Under the pieces are notes generated by a model, which made no database searches, was not told the origin of the DNA, and saw only the letters and a list, made by a program, of their open reading frames with translations. A stretch of DNA of 64,000 nt from Nocardioidaceae bacterium (GTDB lineage Bacteria; Actinomycetota; Actinomycetes; Propionibacteriales; Nocardioidaceae): the NCBI GenBank assembly GCA_009780515.1, contig WQZX01000005.1, positions 30,047-94,046 of the forward strand, written 5' to 3'. How positions within the stretch are numbered: position 1 is the first letter of the stretch; each line of letters opens with the position of its first letter. A program made the position numbers and the translations under genes. This document shows positions 26,040 through 34,737 of this stretch, in pieces.

Positions 26040-27214
26040 TGATCTACGTCATCCTGCTCGCCATCGTCTTCATCTTCGTGGTGGTGGTGCTGGCCAAGAC
26101 GGTCCGCGTCGTGCCCCAGGCACGTGCGGGCGTCGTCGAGCGCTTCGGCAAGTACAAGCAGACCCTGCCGGCCGGCCTGAACTTCGTGGTGCCCTTTATC
26201 GACAAGGTGCGCTACATGATCGACCTGCGCGAGCAGGTCGTGAGCTTCCCGCCGCAGCCGGTGATCACCGAGGACAACCTCTCGGTCGACATCGACACGG
26301 TCATCTACTTCCGCGTGACCGACCCGATCGCGGCGACGTACGAGATCGCCAACTACATCTCCGCGATCGAGCAGCTCACCATGACCACGCTGCGCAACAT
26401 CATCGGTGGCATGGACCTCGAGCAGACGCTGACCAGCCGCGACCAGGTCAACTCGGGCCTGCGGGGCGTGCTGGACGAGGCCACCGGCAAGTGGGGCATC
26501 CGCGTCAACCGCGTCGAGGTCAAGAGCATCGACCCGCCGGGCTCCATCAAGGACGCCATGGAGAAGCAGATGCGGGCCGACCGTGACAAGCGCGCGCTGA
26601 TCCTGTCCGCCGAGGGTCAGCGGCAGTCGGCGATCCTCACCGCGGAGGGCAACAAGCAGTCCGCGATCCTCAACGCCGAGGGTGACAAGGAGTCGCGGAT
26701 CCTCCGCGCGCAGGCCGACCGCGAGGCCCAGATCCTGCAGGCCCAGGGTGAGGGACAGGCCATCCAGACCGTCTTCCAGGCGATCCACGACGGCCGCCCG
26801 GACCAGTCGCTGCTGGCCTACCAGTACCTCCAGATGATGCCGCGCATCGCCAAGGGCGACGCCAACAAGATGTGGATCATCCCGAGCGAGTTCGGCGAGG
26901 CGCTGAAGGGCCTCGGCACGGCCATCGGCAGCGTCCCGGGCGTGCCGCAGGAGACCGAGGGCCCGCGGGTGCGCGTCGACATGGGCCCGAGCGAGCCGCA
27001 GCTGCCCGACGACCGCGAGGTCGCGTCCACGCAGGCCGCGGTCGAGCAGGCCATCAAGGAGGCCGAGGACGCGGCCCATCCCGGCCGCGAGGCCAGCGCG
27101 CTGCCGACCGAGTCGGACACGCCGGCTCCCGGTGCGACCTCGGACGACACGGGCGAGACGGGCGACACGGGTGAGGGCGACACGGGCGGGGCGACCGGCC
27201 CGGAGGCTCCGTGA
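26039..27214 (+). CDS. SPFH-domain (stomatin/prohibitin-like) protein
   Basis: A 391-residue protein with an N-terminal membrane helix (MIYVILLAIVFIFVVVVLAKT), the SPFH/Band 7 domain (VPQARAGVVERFGKYKQTLPAGLNFVVP, then ITEDNLSVDIDTVIYFRV) and a long coiled coil of repeated AEG units (SAEGQRQSAILTAEGNKQSAI). The C-terminal 90 residues are acidic and low in complexity (GETGDTGEGDTGG), which is longer than usual. Stomatin homologs form oligomeric membrane scaffolds. It lies between NfeD and a DUF4190 gene with overlapping ends. Confidence 0.92.
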   Translation: MIYVILLAIVFIFVVVVLAKTVRVVPQARAGVVERFGKYKQTLPAGLNFVVPFIDKVRYMIDLREQVVSFPPQPVITEDNLSVDIDTVIYFRVTDPIAATYEIANYISAIEQLTMTTLRNIIGGMDLEQTLTSRDQVNSGLRGVLDEATGKWGIRVNRVEVKSIDPPGSIKDAMEKQMRADRDKRALILSAEGQRQSAILTAEGNKQSAILNAEGDKESRILRAQADREAQILQAQGEGQAIQTVFQAIHDGRPDQSLLAYQYLQMMPRIAKGDANKMWIIPSEFGEALKGLGTAIGSVPGVPQETEGPRVRVDMGPSEPQLPDDREVASTQAAVEQAIKEAEDAAHPGREASALPTESDTPAPGATSDDTGETGDTGEGDTGGATGPEAP

Positions 27215-27666
27215 GCGAGCGTCCCTTCGGGGACGAGCCCACACAGCCGGGAGGTACGCCGGGTGGCGGTCCGACGTACCAGCCGTATCCGCCGCCGGGC
27301 GGCTACCCGGCGCCGCAGCCCGAGCCCTACCCGGCCGGGGCGCTCTACCAGGCTCCACAGCCGACGAACGGACTCGCGATCGCCTCGATGGTCACCGGGA
27401 TCGTCTGCGTGGCTGCGGCGTTCGCGCTGTGCGGCGTCGGCGGCATCCTCGGGATCGTGCCGGCCATCATGGGCCACGTCGCCCGCGGCCAGATCAGGCG
27501 CGACAACCAGGCCGGGGACGGCTTCGCCCTCGCCGGCGTGATCATCGGCTGGATCTCGTTCGTGGTCGCGCTGATCGCGATCGTGGTGTTCGTCGTGATC
27601 CTCGGCGCGATGTTCTCGCCGTTCTACGACTCGCCCGGCAGCGGAGGGCGCGGAGTCTCGGTCTGA
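27211..27666 (+). CDS. DUF4190 membrane protein with proline-rich N-terminus
   Basis: A 151-residue protein. The first 60 residues are rich in Pro, Gly and Tyr (PYPPPGGYPAPQPEPYP) and are probably unstructured; two membrane helices follow (GLAIASMVTGIVCVAAAFALCGVGGILGIV and GFALAGVIIGWISFVVALIAIVVFVVILG), the DUF4190 pattern. The GTG start overlaps the SPFH gene by 4 bases. Function is unknown; the operon context suggests association with the NfeD/SPFH membrane scaffold. Confidence 0.8.
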   Translation: MSERPFGDEPTQPGGTPGGGPTYQPYPPPGGYPAPQPEPYPAGALYQAPQPTNGLAIASMVTGIVCVAAAFALCGVGGILGIVPAIMGHVARGQIRRDNQAGDGFALAGVIIGWISFVVALIAIVVFVVILGAMFSPFYDSPGSGGRGVSV

Positions 27667-27672
27667 CCGAGG

Positions 27673-28050
27673 TCAGGCGCCCTTGGCAGCCTTGCGGCCG
27701 CCCGCGAGGCCGCGTGCGCCGGAGAGCACCGCGAAGCCCGCGACGGCCACGAGCCCGGCACCGGCGGCGAGGCCGAGCCGCTTCGACCTGAGCTCGATGA
27801 CCCCGGTCGCGGCGTCGGTGCCGTCGACCGCCATCCCGACCAGGGTCAGGTTGCGCCGGGTCGAGCCGCGCGACACCAGCGTGACGGCGCCGAGGGCCGT
27901 CTCACGTGCACCGAACAGGCGCGTCAGGTACGCCGCCTGCGGGTTGGCCGCGGCGGAGACGCCGAACATCCGCGCGGTCAGATCGGGCGCGACCAGTGCG
28001 CAGATGCCGATGACGATGCGGCCCAGGGAGATGCCGGTCACAGGATCCAT
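27673..28050 (-). CDS. Small membrane protein of unknown function
   Basis: A 125-residue protein with three or four hydrophobic segments (GRIVIGICALVAP, TALGAVTLVSRG, LGLAAGAGLVAVAGFAVLSG) and a basic C-terminus (GGRKAAKGA). The RMFGVSA...YLTRLFGARETALGAV pattern is found in small actinobacterial membrane proteins (DUF4267-like); the assignment is tentative. TAGGGT six bases before the ATG suggests a leaderless start. It converges on the DUF4190 gene with six bases between stops. Confidence 0.65.
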   Translation of the reverse strand: MDPVTGISLGRIVIGICALVAPDLTARMFGVSAAANPQAAYLTRLFGARETALGAVTLVSRGSTRRNLTLVGMAVDGTDAATGVIELRSKRLGLAAGAGLVAVAGFAVLSGARGLAGGRKAAKGA

Positions 28051-28100
28051 GGCCGCACCCTAGCGGGCCCTCGGGCGGGACGGCGCGCGCGGCGCGACAG

Positions 28101-29069
28101 TCAGTCGACGTACGCGCCGAGCCAGCGCGCGATCTCGTCGTACACGCGGTCGCGGGCGGGCCTGCGCGAGAGGACCACGTCGTGGATGGCGCCGGGCACT
28201 GCGACGTAGGTGACGTGGCGGCCGATGGCGGTCGCCCAGCGCCGGATCTGGCGCACGTCGAGCACGATGTCGGTGGTGAAGACGTCCTCGCCCATCGCCT
28301 TGGGCGCGCTGGAGCGGTCCGAGGAGAGCACGAGCACGGGACAGTCGACGTCGAGGCCGGCCTGCAGCTGGGCGTGCCCCGCGCGGATCGCGGCGAGCCA
28401 GCCGAAGCGCACGGGGAAGGACCCGAGCGGCTTCCAGTCGAGGTTGAACTCCCACTCGCCGTCGTGGTCCTTGTGCAGCCCGCGTGCGTAGAAGCCGGAC
28501 ACGTCGCGGGTCAGCTCGCGCATCGGCGCGCGCTTGCCGGCCTGGGCGAGCGCGAGGTTGGCCGGACGCGAGCGCATCCAGGCCGGCCCCTGCAGGTCGA
28601 GCCAGGGGGAGTTGAGGAGAACCCCCTCGAGGCCCTCGGGCCTCCTCGCCTCGGCCCACAGCGGCACGATCAGGCCGCCGGTGGAGTGGGCGGCGATGAT
28701 GACGCGGGTGTGACCGTCGCGCTTCGTGATGCGCTCCCAGGCGGCGTCCAGCTCCTCGAAGTACGCCGACAGGTCGGCCACGTAGGTGCCGGACTGGTGG
28801 TCGCGCAGCGACCGGCCGTACTTGCGCAGGTCCAGGGCGTACATGTCGTGGCCGCGGTCGATCCACCACTCGGCGTACTCGGTCTGGAAGAAGTAGTCCG
28901 AGAAGCCGTGGACGTGCAGGACGGCGCGGTCGGTCGGCGCCGCCGCGGACCGGCTGACGAGCGTGGCGACGACCTCGCCCTCGAAGTCGGCCGCGAGGTC
29001 GATCGTCTCGGCCAGCCACGGCTCGCCGAGGACGTCGGTGGTGATCGTGGGACCGGGCTCGCTGCTCAC
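28101..29069 (-). CDS. Alpha/beta hydrolase, lysophospholipase-like
   Basis: A 322-residue serine hydrolase of the Hydrolase_4 (monoacylglycerol lipase-like) type. The oxyanion region is AVLHVHGFSDYFF, the nucleophile elbow is IAAHSTGGLI (Ser in HST G), the acid lies in VLVLSSDRSS and the histidine in PGAIHDVVLS. RGHDMYALDLRKYGRS matches family members that act on monoacylglycerols or lysophospholipids; the real substrate is not known. GTG at 29069 is the chosen start. Divergent from a kinase-like gene. Confidence 0.82.
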   Translation of the reverse strand: MSSEPGPTITTDVLGEPWLAETIDLAADFEGEVVATLVSRSAAAPTDRAVLHVHGFSDYFFQTEYAEWWIDRGHDMYALDLRKYGRSLRDHQSGTYVADLSAYFEELDAAWERITKRDGHTRVIIAAHSTGGLIVPLWAEARRPEGLEGVLLNSPWLDLQGPAWMRSRPANLALAQAGKRAPMRELTRDVSGFYARGLHKDHDGEWEFNLDWKPLGSFPVRFGWLAAIRAGHAQLQAGLDVDCPVLVLSSDRSSAPKAMGEDVFTTDIVLDVRQIRRWATAIGRHVTYVAVPGAIHDVVLSRRPARDRVYDEIARWLGAYVD

Positions 29070-29162
29070 GAGGGAAGTCTGCCACCTGCGTCGGCGCGCC
29101 AACTGCCCCGCCGGCGCTCGGCCGTCAGGCTCCGGGCCGGACGAGCCTCTAGCCTCCGGGGT

Positions 29163-30017
29163 GTGACCTCTCCGCCGAGCCTCGACCACCTGGCTGCCCT
29201 GACCGTGCTGTCTGGACGCACGTGGCACGCCGAGCCGCTGGTGCACGGGCGAGTCGAGCCGGTCGTGCGCGTGACCACCACCGACGACGTCGCGCCGCCG
29301 CTCGACCTGGTCGTACGGCGGGTGGGCCCGGCGCGCGGCGTCGACCTGGACGACGAGGGCCCGGCGACGGTCGCGGCCGCCGCGCTGGGGGTGGGCCCCG
29401 CGGTCGTGGAGTGGCGGCCGGAGGATCGCCTGCTCGCCGTCGAGCACGTCACGGGGCGGATGGTCACCCGCTCGGACCTGCTCCAGCCCGAGCCGCTGGC
29501 GCGGCTGTGCACCGCTCTCCGCCGGCTGCACGCCGCACCGGAGCCGTTCGGCCAGGACCTCGACCTGTTCGCCGAGGCCCGTCGCCACCCGGCGCTGGTG
29601 GGCGACCGGCTGCTGGCCGAGCTCGAGTCGGCCCTCGGCGCGCATCCGGAGGGTTCGGCGCCGTGCCACAACGACGTCGTGCCGGGGAACTTCCTTGACG
29701 ACGGCGAGCGGATCTGGCTGGTCGACTTCGAGTACGCCGGCAACATCGCGCCGTCGGCCGAGCTGGCCTGTCTCGTGGTCGGCGCCGAGCTGGGGACCGC
29801 CGACATCCCGACCATCGCCGCGGCGTACGACGGCGAGGCGACCCCGTTGCGGGTCGCGCGGATCGCGCTCTGGCGCGTCGTGCAGCTCGTGCTGTGGAGC
29901 GAGTGGGCGCGCGCGGTGGCCAGCAAGAGCTGGGCGGACCGGCTGTCGGCCGCGCGCGACGAGGCGGTCGCCGACCCGGCCCTGCGCTCCTGGCTCGACG
30001 AGGTACGTCGTGGCTGA
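29163..30017 (+). CDS. Choline/ethanolamine-kinase-like phosphotransferase
   Basis: A 284-residue APH-fold protein. The catalytic loop is PCHNDVVPGNFLDD and the metal-binding Asp follows in WLVDFEYAGN, the form found in choline kinases (HNDxxxxN...D(F/W)EY). The N-terminal lobe is short and less clear. Substrate is uncertain: choline, ethanolamine or another small alcohol. TAGCCT lies seven bases before the GTG. The 3' end overlaps the small broken membrane gene that follows by 8 bases. Confidence 0.8.
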   Translation: MTSPPSLDHLAALTVLSGRTWHAEPLVHGRVEPVVRVTTTDDVAPPLDLVVRRVGPARGVDLDDEGPATVAAAALGVGPAVVEWRPEDRLLAVEHVTGRMVTRSDLLQPEPLARLCTALRRLHAAPEPFGQDLDLFAEARRHPALVGDRLLAELESALGAHPEGSAPCHNDVVPGNFLDDGERIWLVDFEYAGNIAPSAELACLVVGAELGTADIPTIAAAYDGEATPLRVARIALWRVVQLVLWSEWARAVASKSWADRLSAARDEAVADPALRSWLDEVRRG

Positions 30018-30239
30018 CAGCCCGCGCCCGTCGTACGGTCCCTCGCTGCGGCCGTGGCACTTCGTGCTGGCGCTCGGCTGGCTGGCCCGGGCGTCGGGCT
30101 GCTGGTGGCGGGCGGGGTGCTCGGGCCGGCGTACGACCACAGCCACGGCCTGGTGATCGTCCTGGTCGTCGCCATCGACGTGGTGGCGCTGCTCGCGCCG
30201 GTGCTGGCGCTGCCACGGCGTCGGCCTGCCTCCGGTTGA
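30010..30239 (+). pseudogene. Small two-helix membrane protein with an apparent frameshift
   Basis: From GTG 30010 the frame reads VADSPRPSYGPSLRPWHFVLALGWLA and then turns into an unlikely peptide. The -1 frame from about 30090 continues sensibly as GVGLLVAGGVLGPAYDHSHG then a second helix IVLVVAIDVVALLAPVLALP, ending at 30239. One base appears to be missing near 30085-30095 (a run of C and G). The intact protein would have about 76 residues and two membrane helices. It may be an assembly error as easily as a true mutation. Confidence 0.55.
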
Positions 30240-30303
30240 GCGGCCTTCACGGTTCTTCAGCGGTGTGGCAGTGGGCGGAGGCCGTCGCCCTTAAGGTCTG
30301 CAC

Positions 30304-31044
30304 ATGACCGAAGCCGCAGCGCCCGAGGAGACGCTGGCGGCGATGCGAGCCCGGCTGCAGGAGCAGTGCCGCGTGCCGCCACTGCCGACCGACTGGGAGT
30401 GGGCGTCGGCGATGGTCTCCGCGGAGGGCCTCGACTTCGGCGGCGACTTCTTCGTCGCCGCGCCCCTGCAGACCTCGGAGGGGCCGGGCCTGCAGATGGT
30501 GCTGGTCGATGTGTGCGGCAACGGTGCGAAGGCGCTGCCGGCGGCGACGCGGCTCGCGGACACGATCCGGGGCCTCGTTGCCACCCAGCCGTACGACGGC
30601 GTCATGCCGGCCGTGAGCGCGCACCTGAACGCGTTGGAGGACCCCGAGGCGTTCGCGACCGCCTGCCAGGTGGTGCTCAGCTTCACGACCGGCCGCTACG
30701 AGATCCGCAGCGCGGGCCACCCACCCGTGCTGCGCTGGGACTCGGCCGCGGGGGAGTGGAGCATCGACTCCGCGCGGGGCATGGCGCTCGGCATCCAGGA
30801 CTCCCCGGAGCTGCACCACAGCGCCGGCACCCTCGCGCCCGACGAGGGCCTGCTGTTCTACACCGACGGCGTCGTGGAGACCCGCACGTCGGACTTCGAC
30901 GAGGGCGTCGAGTGGCTGCGCGACGTTGCCCGTAGCGAGCTGCGGCAGGGGTGGCCGGGACTGGCGGGCCGGCTCCTGGCGGACGTCACCCAGGGTGCGG
31001 ACGACCGGGCGGTGCTGGTCCTGAGGCGGTGCCGCGGAATATAG
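30304..31044 (+). CDS. SpoIIE-like PP2C serine/threonine phosphatase
   Basis: A 246-residue protein with the PP2C/SpoIIE fold and no sensor domain. Metal-binding residues are visible in FGGDFFVAAP, VLVDVCGNGAKA and the final DDRAVLVLR; the YTDGVVETR motif is present. Proteins of this type dephosphorylate anti-anti-sigma factors in stress-response partner switching. No anti-sigma or STAS gene is nearby. TAAGGT six bases before the ATG suggests a leaderless start. Confidence 0.88.
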   Translation: MTEAAAPEETLAAMRARLQEQCRVPPLPTDWEWASAMVSAEGLDFGGDFFVAAPLQTSEGPGLQMVLVDVCGNGAKALPAATRLADTIRGLVATQPYDGVMPAVSAHLNALEDPEAFATACQVVLSFTTGRYEIRSAGHPPVLRWDSAAGEWSIDSARGMALGIQDSPELHHSAGTLAPDEGLLFYTDGVVETRTSDFDEGVEWLRDVARSELRQGWPGLAGRLLADVTQGADDRAVLVLRRCRGI

Positions 31045-31055
31045 TTGACATGTCA
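31045..31055 (+). promoter_or_regulatory. TTGACA box within a perfect 10-bp palindrome
   Basis: TTGACA at 31045-31050 matches a -35 consensus and is part of the palindrome TGACATGTCA (31046-31055), 40 bases before the LLM oxidoreductase start. No good -10 was seen at the expected spacing (31068-31073 is GATGAA). It could be an operator for the flavin-enzyme operon. Evidence is limited to the symmetry. Confidence 0.3.
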
Positions 31056-31094
31056 CCAGTTGGGCCGGATGAACCCAGCGAAGGGAGCGCGTCA

Positions 31095-32201
31095 ATGCAG
31101 ATCGGAATCTTCAGCGTCGGAGACGTCACCGCCGATCCGACCACCGGACGGACCCCGTCCGAGCACGAGCGGATCAAGGCGCAGGTCGCGATCGCCAAGA
31201 AGGCCGAGGACATCGGGCTCGACGTGTTCGCGACGGGCGAGCACCACAACCCGCCGTTCATCGCGTCCAACCCGACGGCGACGCTCGCCTACATCGGCGC
31301 CCAGACCGAGCGCATCGTGCTGTCGACGGCGACGACCTTGATCACGACGACCGACCCGGTCCTGATCGCCGAGGACTACGCGAAGATCCAGCACCTGCTC
31401 GACGGCCGTGTCGACCTGATGATGGGCCGCGGCAACACCGGCCCGGTCTACCCCTGGTTCGGCAAGGACATCCGCCAGGGCATCAACCTCGCGATCGAGA
31501 ACTACGCCCTGCTGCGCCGCCTGTGGAGCGAGGACGTCGTGAGCTGGGAGGGCCGCTTCCGGACGCCGCTGCAGGGCTACACCTCCACCCCGCGGCCGCT
31601 CGACGGCGTCGCGCCGTTCGTGTGGCACGGCTCGATCCGCAGCCCCGAGATCGCCGAGCAGGCGGCTTACTACGGCGACGGCTTCTTCCACAACCACATC
31701 TTCTGGCCCGCCTCGCACACCGCGCAGATGGTCGGTCTCTACCGCCAGCGCTGGGAGCACTACGGCCACGGCCCCGCGGACACCGCGATCGTCGGCCTCG
31801 GCGGGCAGTTCTTCATGCGCCGCAACAGCCAGGACGCGGTCGACGAGTTCCGGCCGTACTTCGACAACGCGCCGGTCTACGGCCACGGCCCCTCGCTGGA
31901 GGACTTCACGGCACAGACGCCGCTGACCGTCGGCTCGCCGCAGCAGGTCCTCGAGCGCACCCTCTCGTTCCGGGAGTACGCCGGCGACTACCAGCGTCAG
32001 CTCTTCCTGCTCGACCATGCCGGGCTGCCGCTCAAGACCGTGCTCGAGCAGCTGGACCTGCTCGGCGAGATCCTGCCCGAGATGCGCAAGGGTTTCGCCG
32101 AGGGCCGACCGTCGCACGTCCCCGACGCGCCGACGCACGCCTCACTGGTCGCCGCGGCGACCGCGGCCGAAGCGGCGATCGCAGGGGGTGAGGAGTCGTG
32201 A
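31095..32201 (+). CDS. LLM-class flavin-dependent oxidoreductase
   Basis: A 368-residue luciferase-like monooxygenase. The TIM-barrel core begins MQIGIFSVGDV and contains VFATGEHHNPPFIASNPTA and DLMMGRGNTGPVYPWFG, which fit the flavin-dependent alkanal/luciferase group. ATG 31095 has AAGGGAG upstream. The stop overlaps the next gene, an FMN reductase-like protein, by four bases. The pair probably works as a two-component monooxygenase with the reductase giving reduced FMN; the substrate is unknown. Confidence 0.9.
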   Translation: MQIGIFSVGDVTADPTTGRTPSEHERIKAQVAIAKKAEDIGLDVFATGEHHNPPFIASNPTATLAYIGAQTERIVLSTATTLITTTDPVLIAEDYAKIQHLLDGRVDLMMGRGNTGPVYPWFGKDIRQGINLAIENYALLRRLWSEDVVSWEGRFRTPLQGYTSTPRPLDGVAPFVWHGSIRSPEIAEQAAYYGDGFFHNHIFWPASHTAQMVGLYRQRWEHYGHGPADTAIVGLGGQFFMRRNSQDAVDEFRPYFDNAPVYGHGPSLEDFTAQTPLTVGSPQQVLERTLSFREYAGDYQRQLFLLDHAGLPLKTVLEQLDLLGEILPEMRKGFAEGRPSHVPDAPTHASLVAAATAAEAAIAGGEES

Positions 32202-32848
32202 CCGGCGTCGTGGTGGTCTCGGCGGGGCTGTCGGTCCCGTCCTCGACCAGGCTGCTGGCGGACCAGCTGGGCACGGCCGTCGAGAGGGCGGTCTCGGCCC
32301 GGGGCGCCGCGGTGGAGGTCGAGCACGTCGAGCTGCGCCCGCTGGCGCACTCCCTCGCCGACAGCATGCTGTCCGGGTTCGCCTCGGGCGACCTCGCCGC
32401 GGCGATCGCCAAGGTCGCCCGGGCGGACGCGCTCGTCGCGGTGACCCCGGTGTTCGCGGCGCCGTGCTCGGGGCTGTTCAAGACGTTCTTCGACGTCCTG
32501 GAGCAGGGCGTCCTGGACGGCAGGCCGGTGCTCGTAGCGGCGACGGCGGGCACCGCCCGCCACAGCCTGGTCCTCGACCACGCGCTCCGGCCGCTCTTCG
32601 CCTACCTGCACGCGGTCGTCGTACCGACCGGTGTCTTCGCTGCGAGCGAGGACTTCGCCGGGAGCGACGGCGCGCTGACCAAGCGCATCGAGCGGGCGGC
32701 CGCCGAGCTGGCCGCGCTCCTCCCGGGCGGTGCCGAGACGGCAGGCGCGGAGCGCGGGCCCCGGCGGGACCTCGTGGAGGACCGGTTCGCTGCTCCGGTC
32801 GACTTCGAGCAGCTGCTGCGCGAGGCCGGTGGAGACTCGATCCGCTGA
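32198..32848 (+). CDS. NADPH-dependent FMN reductase family protein (CE1759-like)
   Basis: A 216-residue flavodoxin-like protein. The N-terminal strand and phosphate loop VVVSAGLSVPSSTRLLADQL, the ADALVAVTPVFAAPCSGLFKTFFD motif and the flavin loop AATAGTARHSLVLDHALRPLF are typical of the CE1759 family of FMN reductases that are encoded beside LLM monooxygenases. The C-terminal 40 residues are less conserved. It overlaps the LLM gene by four bases and is likely to supply it with reduced FMN. Confidence 0.85.
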   Translation: MTGVVVVSAGLSVPSSTRLLADQLGTAVERAVSARGAAVEVEHVELRPLAHSLADSMLSGFASGDLAAAIAKVARADALVAVTPVFAAPCSGLFKTFFDVLEQGVLDGRPVLVAATAGTARHSLVLDHALRPLFAYLHAVVVPTGVFAASEDFAGSDGALTKRIERAAAELAALLPGGAETAGAERGPRRDLVEDRFAAPVDFEQLLREAGGDSIR

Positions 32849-32907
32849 TCCCTGGTGCGGCTCGGTCCGGCTTGGCAGCATGGCGTCAACCGATCGAGAG
32901 GACGCCC

Positions 32908-34059
32908 ATGCGCCGCACCGTGTTCGACGAGGACCACGAGTCCTTCCGCTCGACCCTCCGCTCCTTCATCGAGTCGGAGGTCGTGCCCCACTACCAGGAG
33001 TGGTTCGAGGAGGGCATCGTCCCGAAGGACCTCTACCTCAAGCTCGGTGAGCTCGGGGTGTTCGGCATCGAGGTGCCCGAGGAGCACGGCGGAGCCGGCA
33101 TCGAGTCGTTCAAGTTCTCCGCGATCCAGTCCGAGGAGCTCGCGCGCGCCGGTGTCAGCTTCGGCGGCTCGTCGACCCACGTCGCGCTCTGCCTGCCGTA
33201 CCTGCTGAAGCTCGGCAGCGAGGAGCAGCTCAAGCGCTGGATGCCGGGGTTCGTTTCCGGCGAGACGATGTTCGCGATCGCGATGACCGAGCCGGGCACG
33301 GGCTCCGACCTCGCCGGCATGACCACGACCGCCAAGCGCGACGGCGACGGCTACGTCCTCAACGGCGCGAAGACGTTCATCACCGGCGGCGTCCAGGCCG
33401 ACCGCGTGATCGTGTGTGCGCGCACCTCGCCGCCGGAGGACGGCAACCGACGACACGGCATCTCGCTGTTCGCCGTCGACACCACGTCCGACGGGTACGC
33501 CGTCGGCCGCAAGCTCGACAAGATCGGCCTGCGCACCTCCGACACCGCCGAGCTGTCGTTCAGCGACGTGCACGTGCCGGCCGAGGACCTGCTCGGCGAG
33601 GAGGGCGAGGGCTTCTCCTACCTGGGCCAGAACCTGCCGCAGGAGCGGCTCGGGATCGCCTTCGGCGCCTACGCCCAGGCCGCTGCCGCCGTCCGCTTCA
33701 CCCAGCAGTACGTCGAGGAGCGCAAGGTCTTCGGCACCTCGGTCGCGACGTTCCAGAACACCAAGTTCGAGCTCGCCGCCTGTCAGGCGGAGGTCGACGC
33801 CGCGCAGGCCGTCGCCGACCGCGCGCTCGAGGCCCACGACCTCGGCGAGCTGACCGCCGCCGAGGCGGCGTCGGCCAAGCTGTTCTGCACCGAGGTCGCG
33901 AGCCGGGTCATCGACCGGTGCCTGCAGCTGCACGGCGGCTACGGCTACATGAACGAGTACCCCATCGCCCGGCTCTACGCCGACAACCGGGTCAACCGCA
34001 TCTACGGCGGGACCTCGGAGGTCATGAAGCTGATCATCGCGAAGTCGATGGGGCTCTAG
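32908..34059 (+). CDS. Acyl-CoA dehydrogenase
   Basis: A 383-residue acyl-CoA dehydrogenase. Family signatures are AMTEPGTGSDLAGM (FAD/substrate region) and QLHGGYGYMNEYPIARLYADNRVNRIYGGTSEVMK near the C-terminus. The catalytic base found as Glu in YEGT of medium-chain enzymes is Gly here (IYGGT), so the base must come from another position, as in the isovaleryl-CoA dehydrogenase group. ATG 32908 follows GAGAGGAC at normal distance. A strong hairpin follows the stop. Confidence 0.92.
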   Translation: MRRTVFDEDHESFRSTLRSFIESEVVPHYQEWFEEGIVPKDLYLKLGELGVFGIEVPEEHGGAGIESFKFSAIQSEELARAGVSFGGSSTHVALCLPYLLKLGSEEQLKRWMPGFVSGETMFAIAMTEPGTGSDLAGMTTTAKRDGDGYVLNGAKTFITGGVQADRVIVCARTSPPEDGNRRHGISLFAVDTTSDGYAVGRKLDKIGLRTSDTAELSFSDVHVPAEDLLGEEGEGFSYLGQNLPQERLGIAFGAYAQAAAAVRFTQQYVEERKVFGTSVATFQNTKFELAACQAEVDAAQAVADRALEAHDLGELTAAEAASAKLFCTEVASRVIDRCLQLHGGYGYMNEYPIARLYADNRVNRIYGGTSEVMKLIIAKSMGL

Positions 34060-34072
34060 CCCGCACACGCGA

Positions 34073-34097
34073 AGCGCCCCGGGGTCAGCGGGGCGCT
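34073..34097 (+). terminator. Stem-loop after the acyl-CoA dehydrogenase gene
   Basis: AGCGCCCC at 34073-34080 pairs with GGGGCGCT at 34090-34097 around a nine-base loop, 13 bases after the stop codon. There is no T-run, as is usual for such GC-rich genomes. The next gene is on the opposite strand, so the hairpin could serve both. Confidence 0.72.
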
Positions 34098-34110
34098 CCG
34101 CGATCTCGGA

Positions 34111-34145
34111 GGTCGAGGAGGTTGCGCAGCAACCGTCTCGAGACC
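34111..34145. repeat. REP-like hairpin repeat, copy B
   Basis: Inverted relative to copy A at 21-55. Reads GGTCGAGGA, then the hairpin GGTTGC-GCA-GCAACC at 34120-34134, then GTCTCGAGACC. Compared with copy A the stem has C-G pairs replaced by T-A on both arms, so pairing is kept. It lies at the 3' end of the YbhB gene. Confidence 0.7.
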
Positions 34146-34148
34146 CCG

Positions 34149-34676
34149 TCAGTGCTGGTACGTCCCGTGGACGATCGCGCGCCCGGCCGTCTTGAAGGCA
34201 AGGTTGAACGAGACCACGGCCGGGCTGGCCGAGCCGTCGACGCCCAGGCTCTCCTCGTTGACGGCGTGGACCACGAAGAAGTAGCGGTGCACCTGGTCGC
34301 CGGCCGGGGGAGCGGCGCCCATGAAGCCCTGCTGGCCGCCGTCGTTGCGGACGTGGAACGCCTTGCCGGGCAGCTCGGCGTCGACCGCGCCCGCACCGGC
34401 GTCGAGCGAGGTCACGTCGGCCGGTACGTCGACGAGCACCCAGTGCCAGAAGCCGCTCGGCGTCGGGGCGTCCGGGTCGAAGCAGGTGATCGTGTAGCTC
34501 TTGGTGCCCTCGGGGCCGGCCTCCCAGGACAGCTGCGGCGAGGTGTTGCCGGCGTCGGCCACCTGGTCGTCCTTGAGGGGCTGGCCGTCGGTGACGTCCG
34601 CACTGGTCACGGAGAACGACGGTGCGGCGGGCAGCAGCGGGTACGGGTCGGGGGTCACGGGTCGCTCAAGGGTCAT
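34149..34676 (-). CDS. YbhB/YbcL family (PEBP / Raf kinase inhibitor-like) protein
   Basis: A 175-residue phosphatidylethanolamine-binding-protein family member. The ligand-pocket motifs are present: [43 protein letters not shown] (DPDAP and the HWV strand) and the later [11 protein letters not shown]. These bacterial proteins bind small anions or phospholipid head groups; the physiological role is not settled. No signal peptide is seen, so it is cytoplasmic. TAACTT seven bases upstream may be the -10 of a leaderless transcript. Confidence 0.9.
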   Translation of the reverse strand: MTLERPVTPDPYPLLPAAPSFSVTSADVTDGQPLKDDQVADAGNTSPQLSWEAGPEGTKSYTITCFDPDAPTPSGFWHWVLVDVPADVTSLDAGAGAVDAELPGKAFHVRNDGGQQGFMGAAPPAGDQVHRYFFVVHAVNEESLGVDGSASPAVVSFNLAFKTAGRAIVHGTYQH

Positions 34677-34737
34677 GCCAGCGAAGTTAGTCCGCACCCT
34701 GGGCCCACACCAGAGGGCCCCGTGAGCAGCGGGAAGA

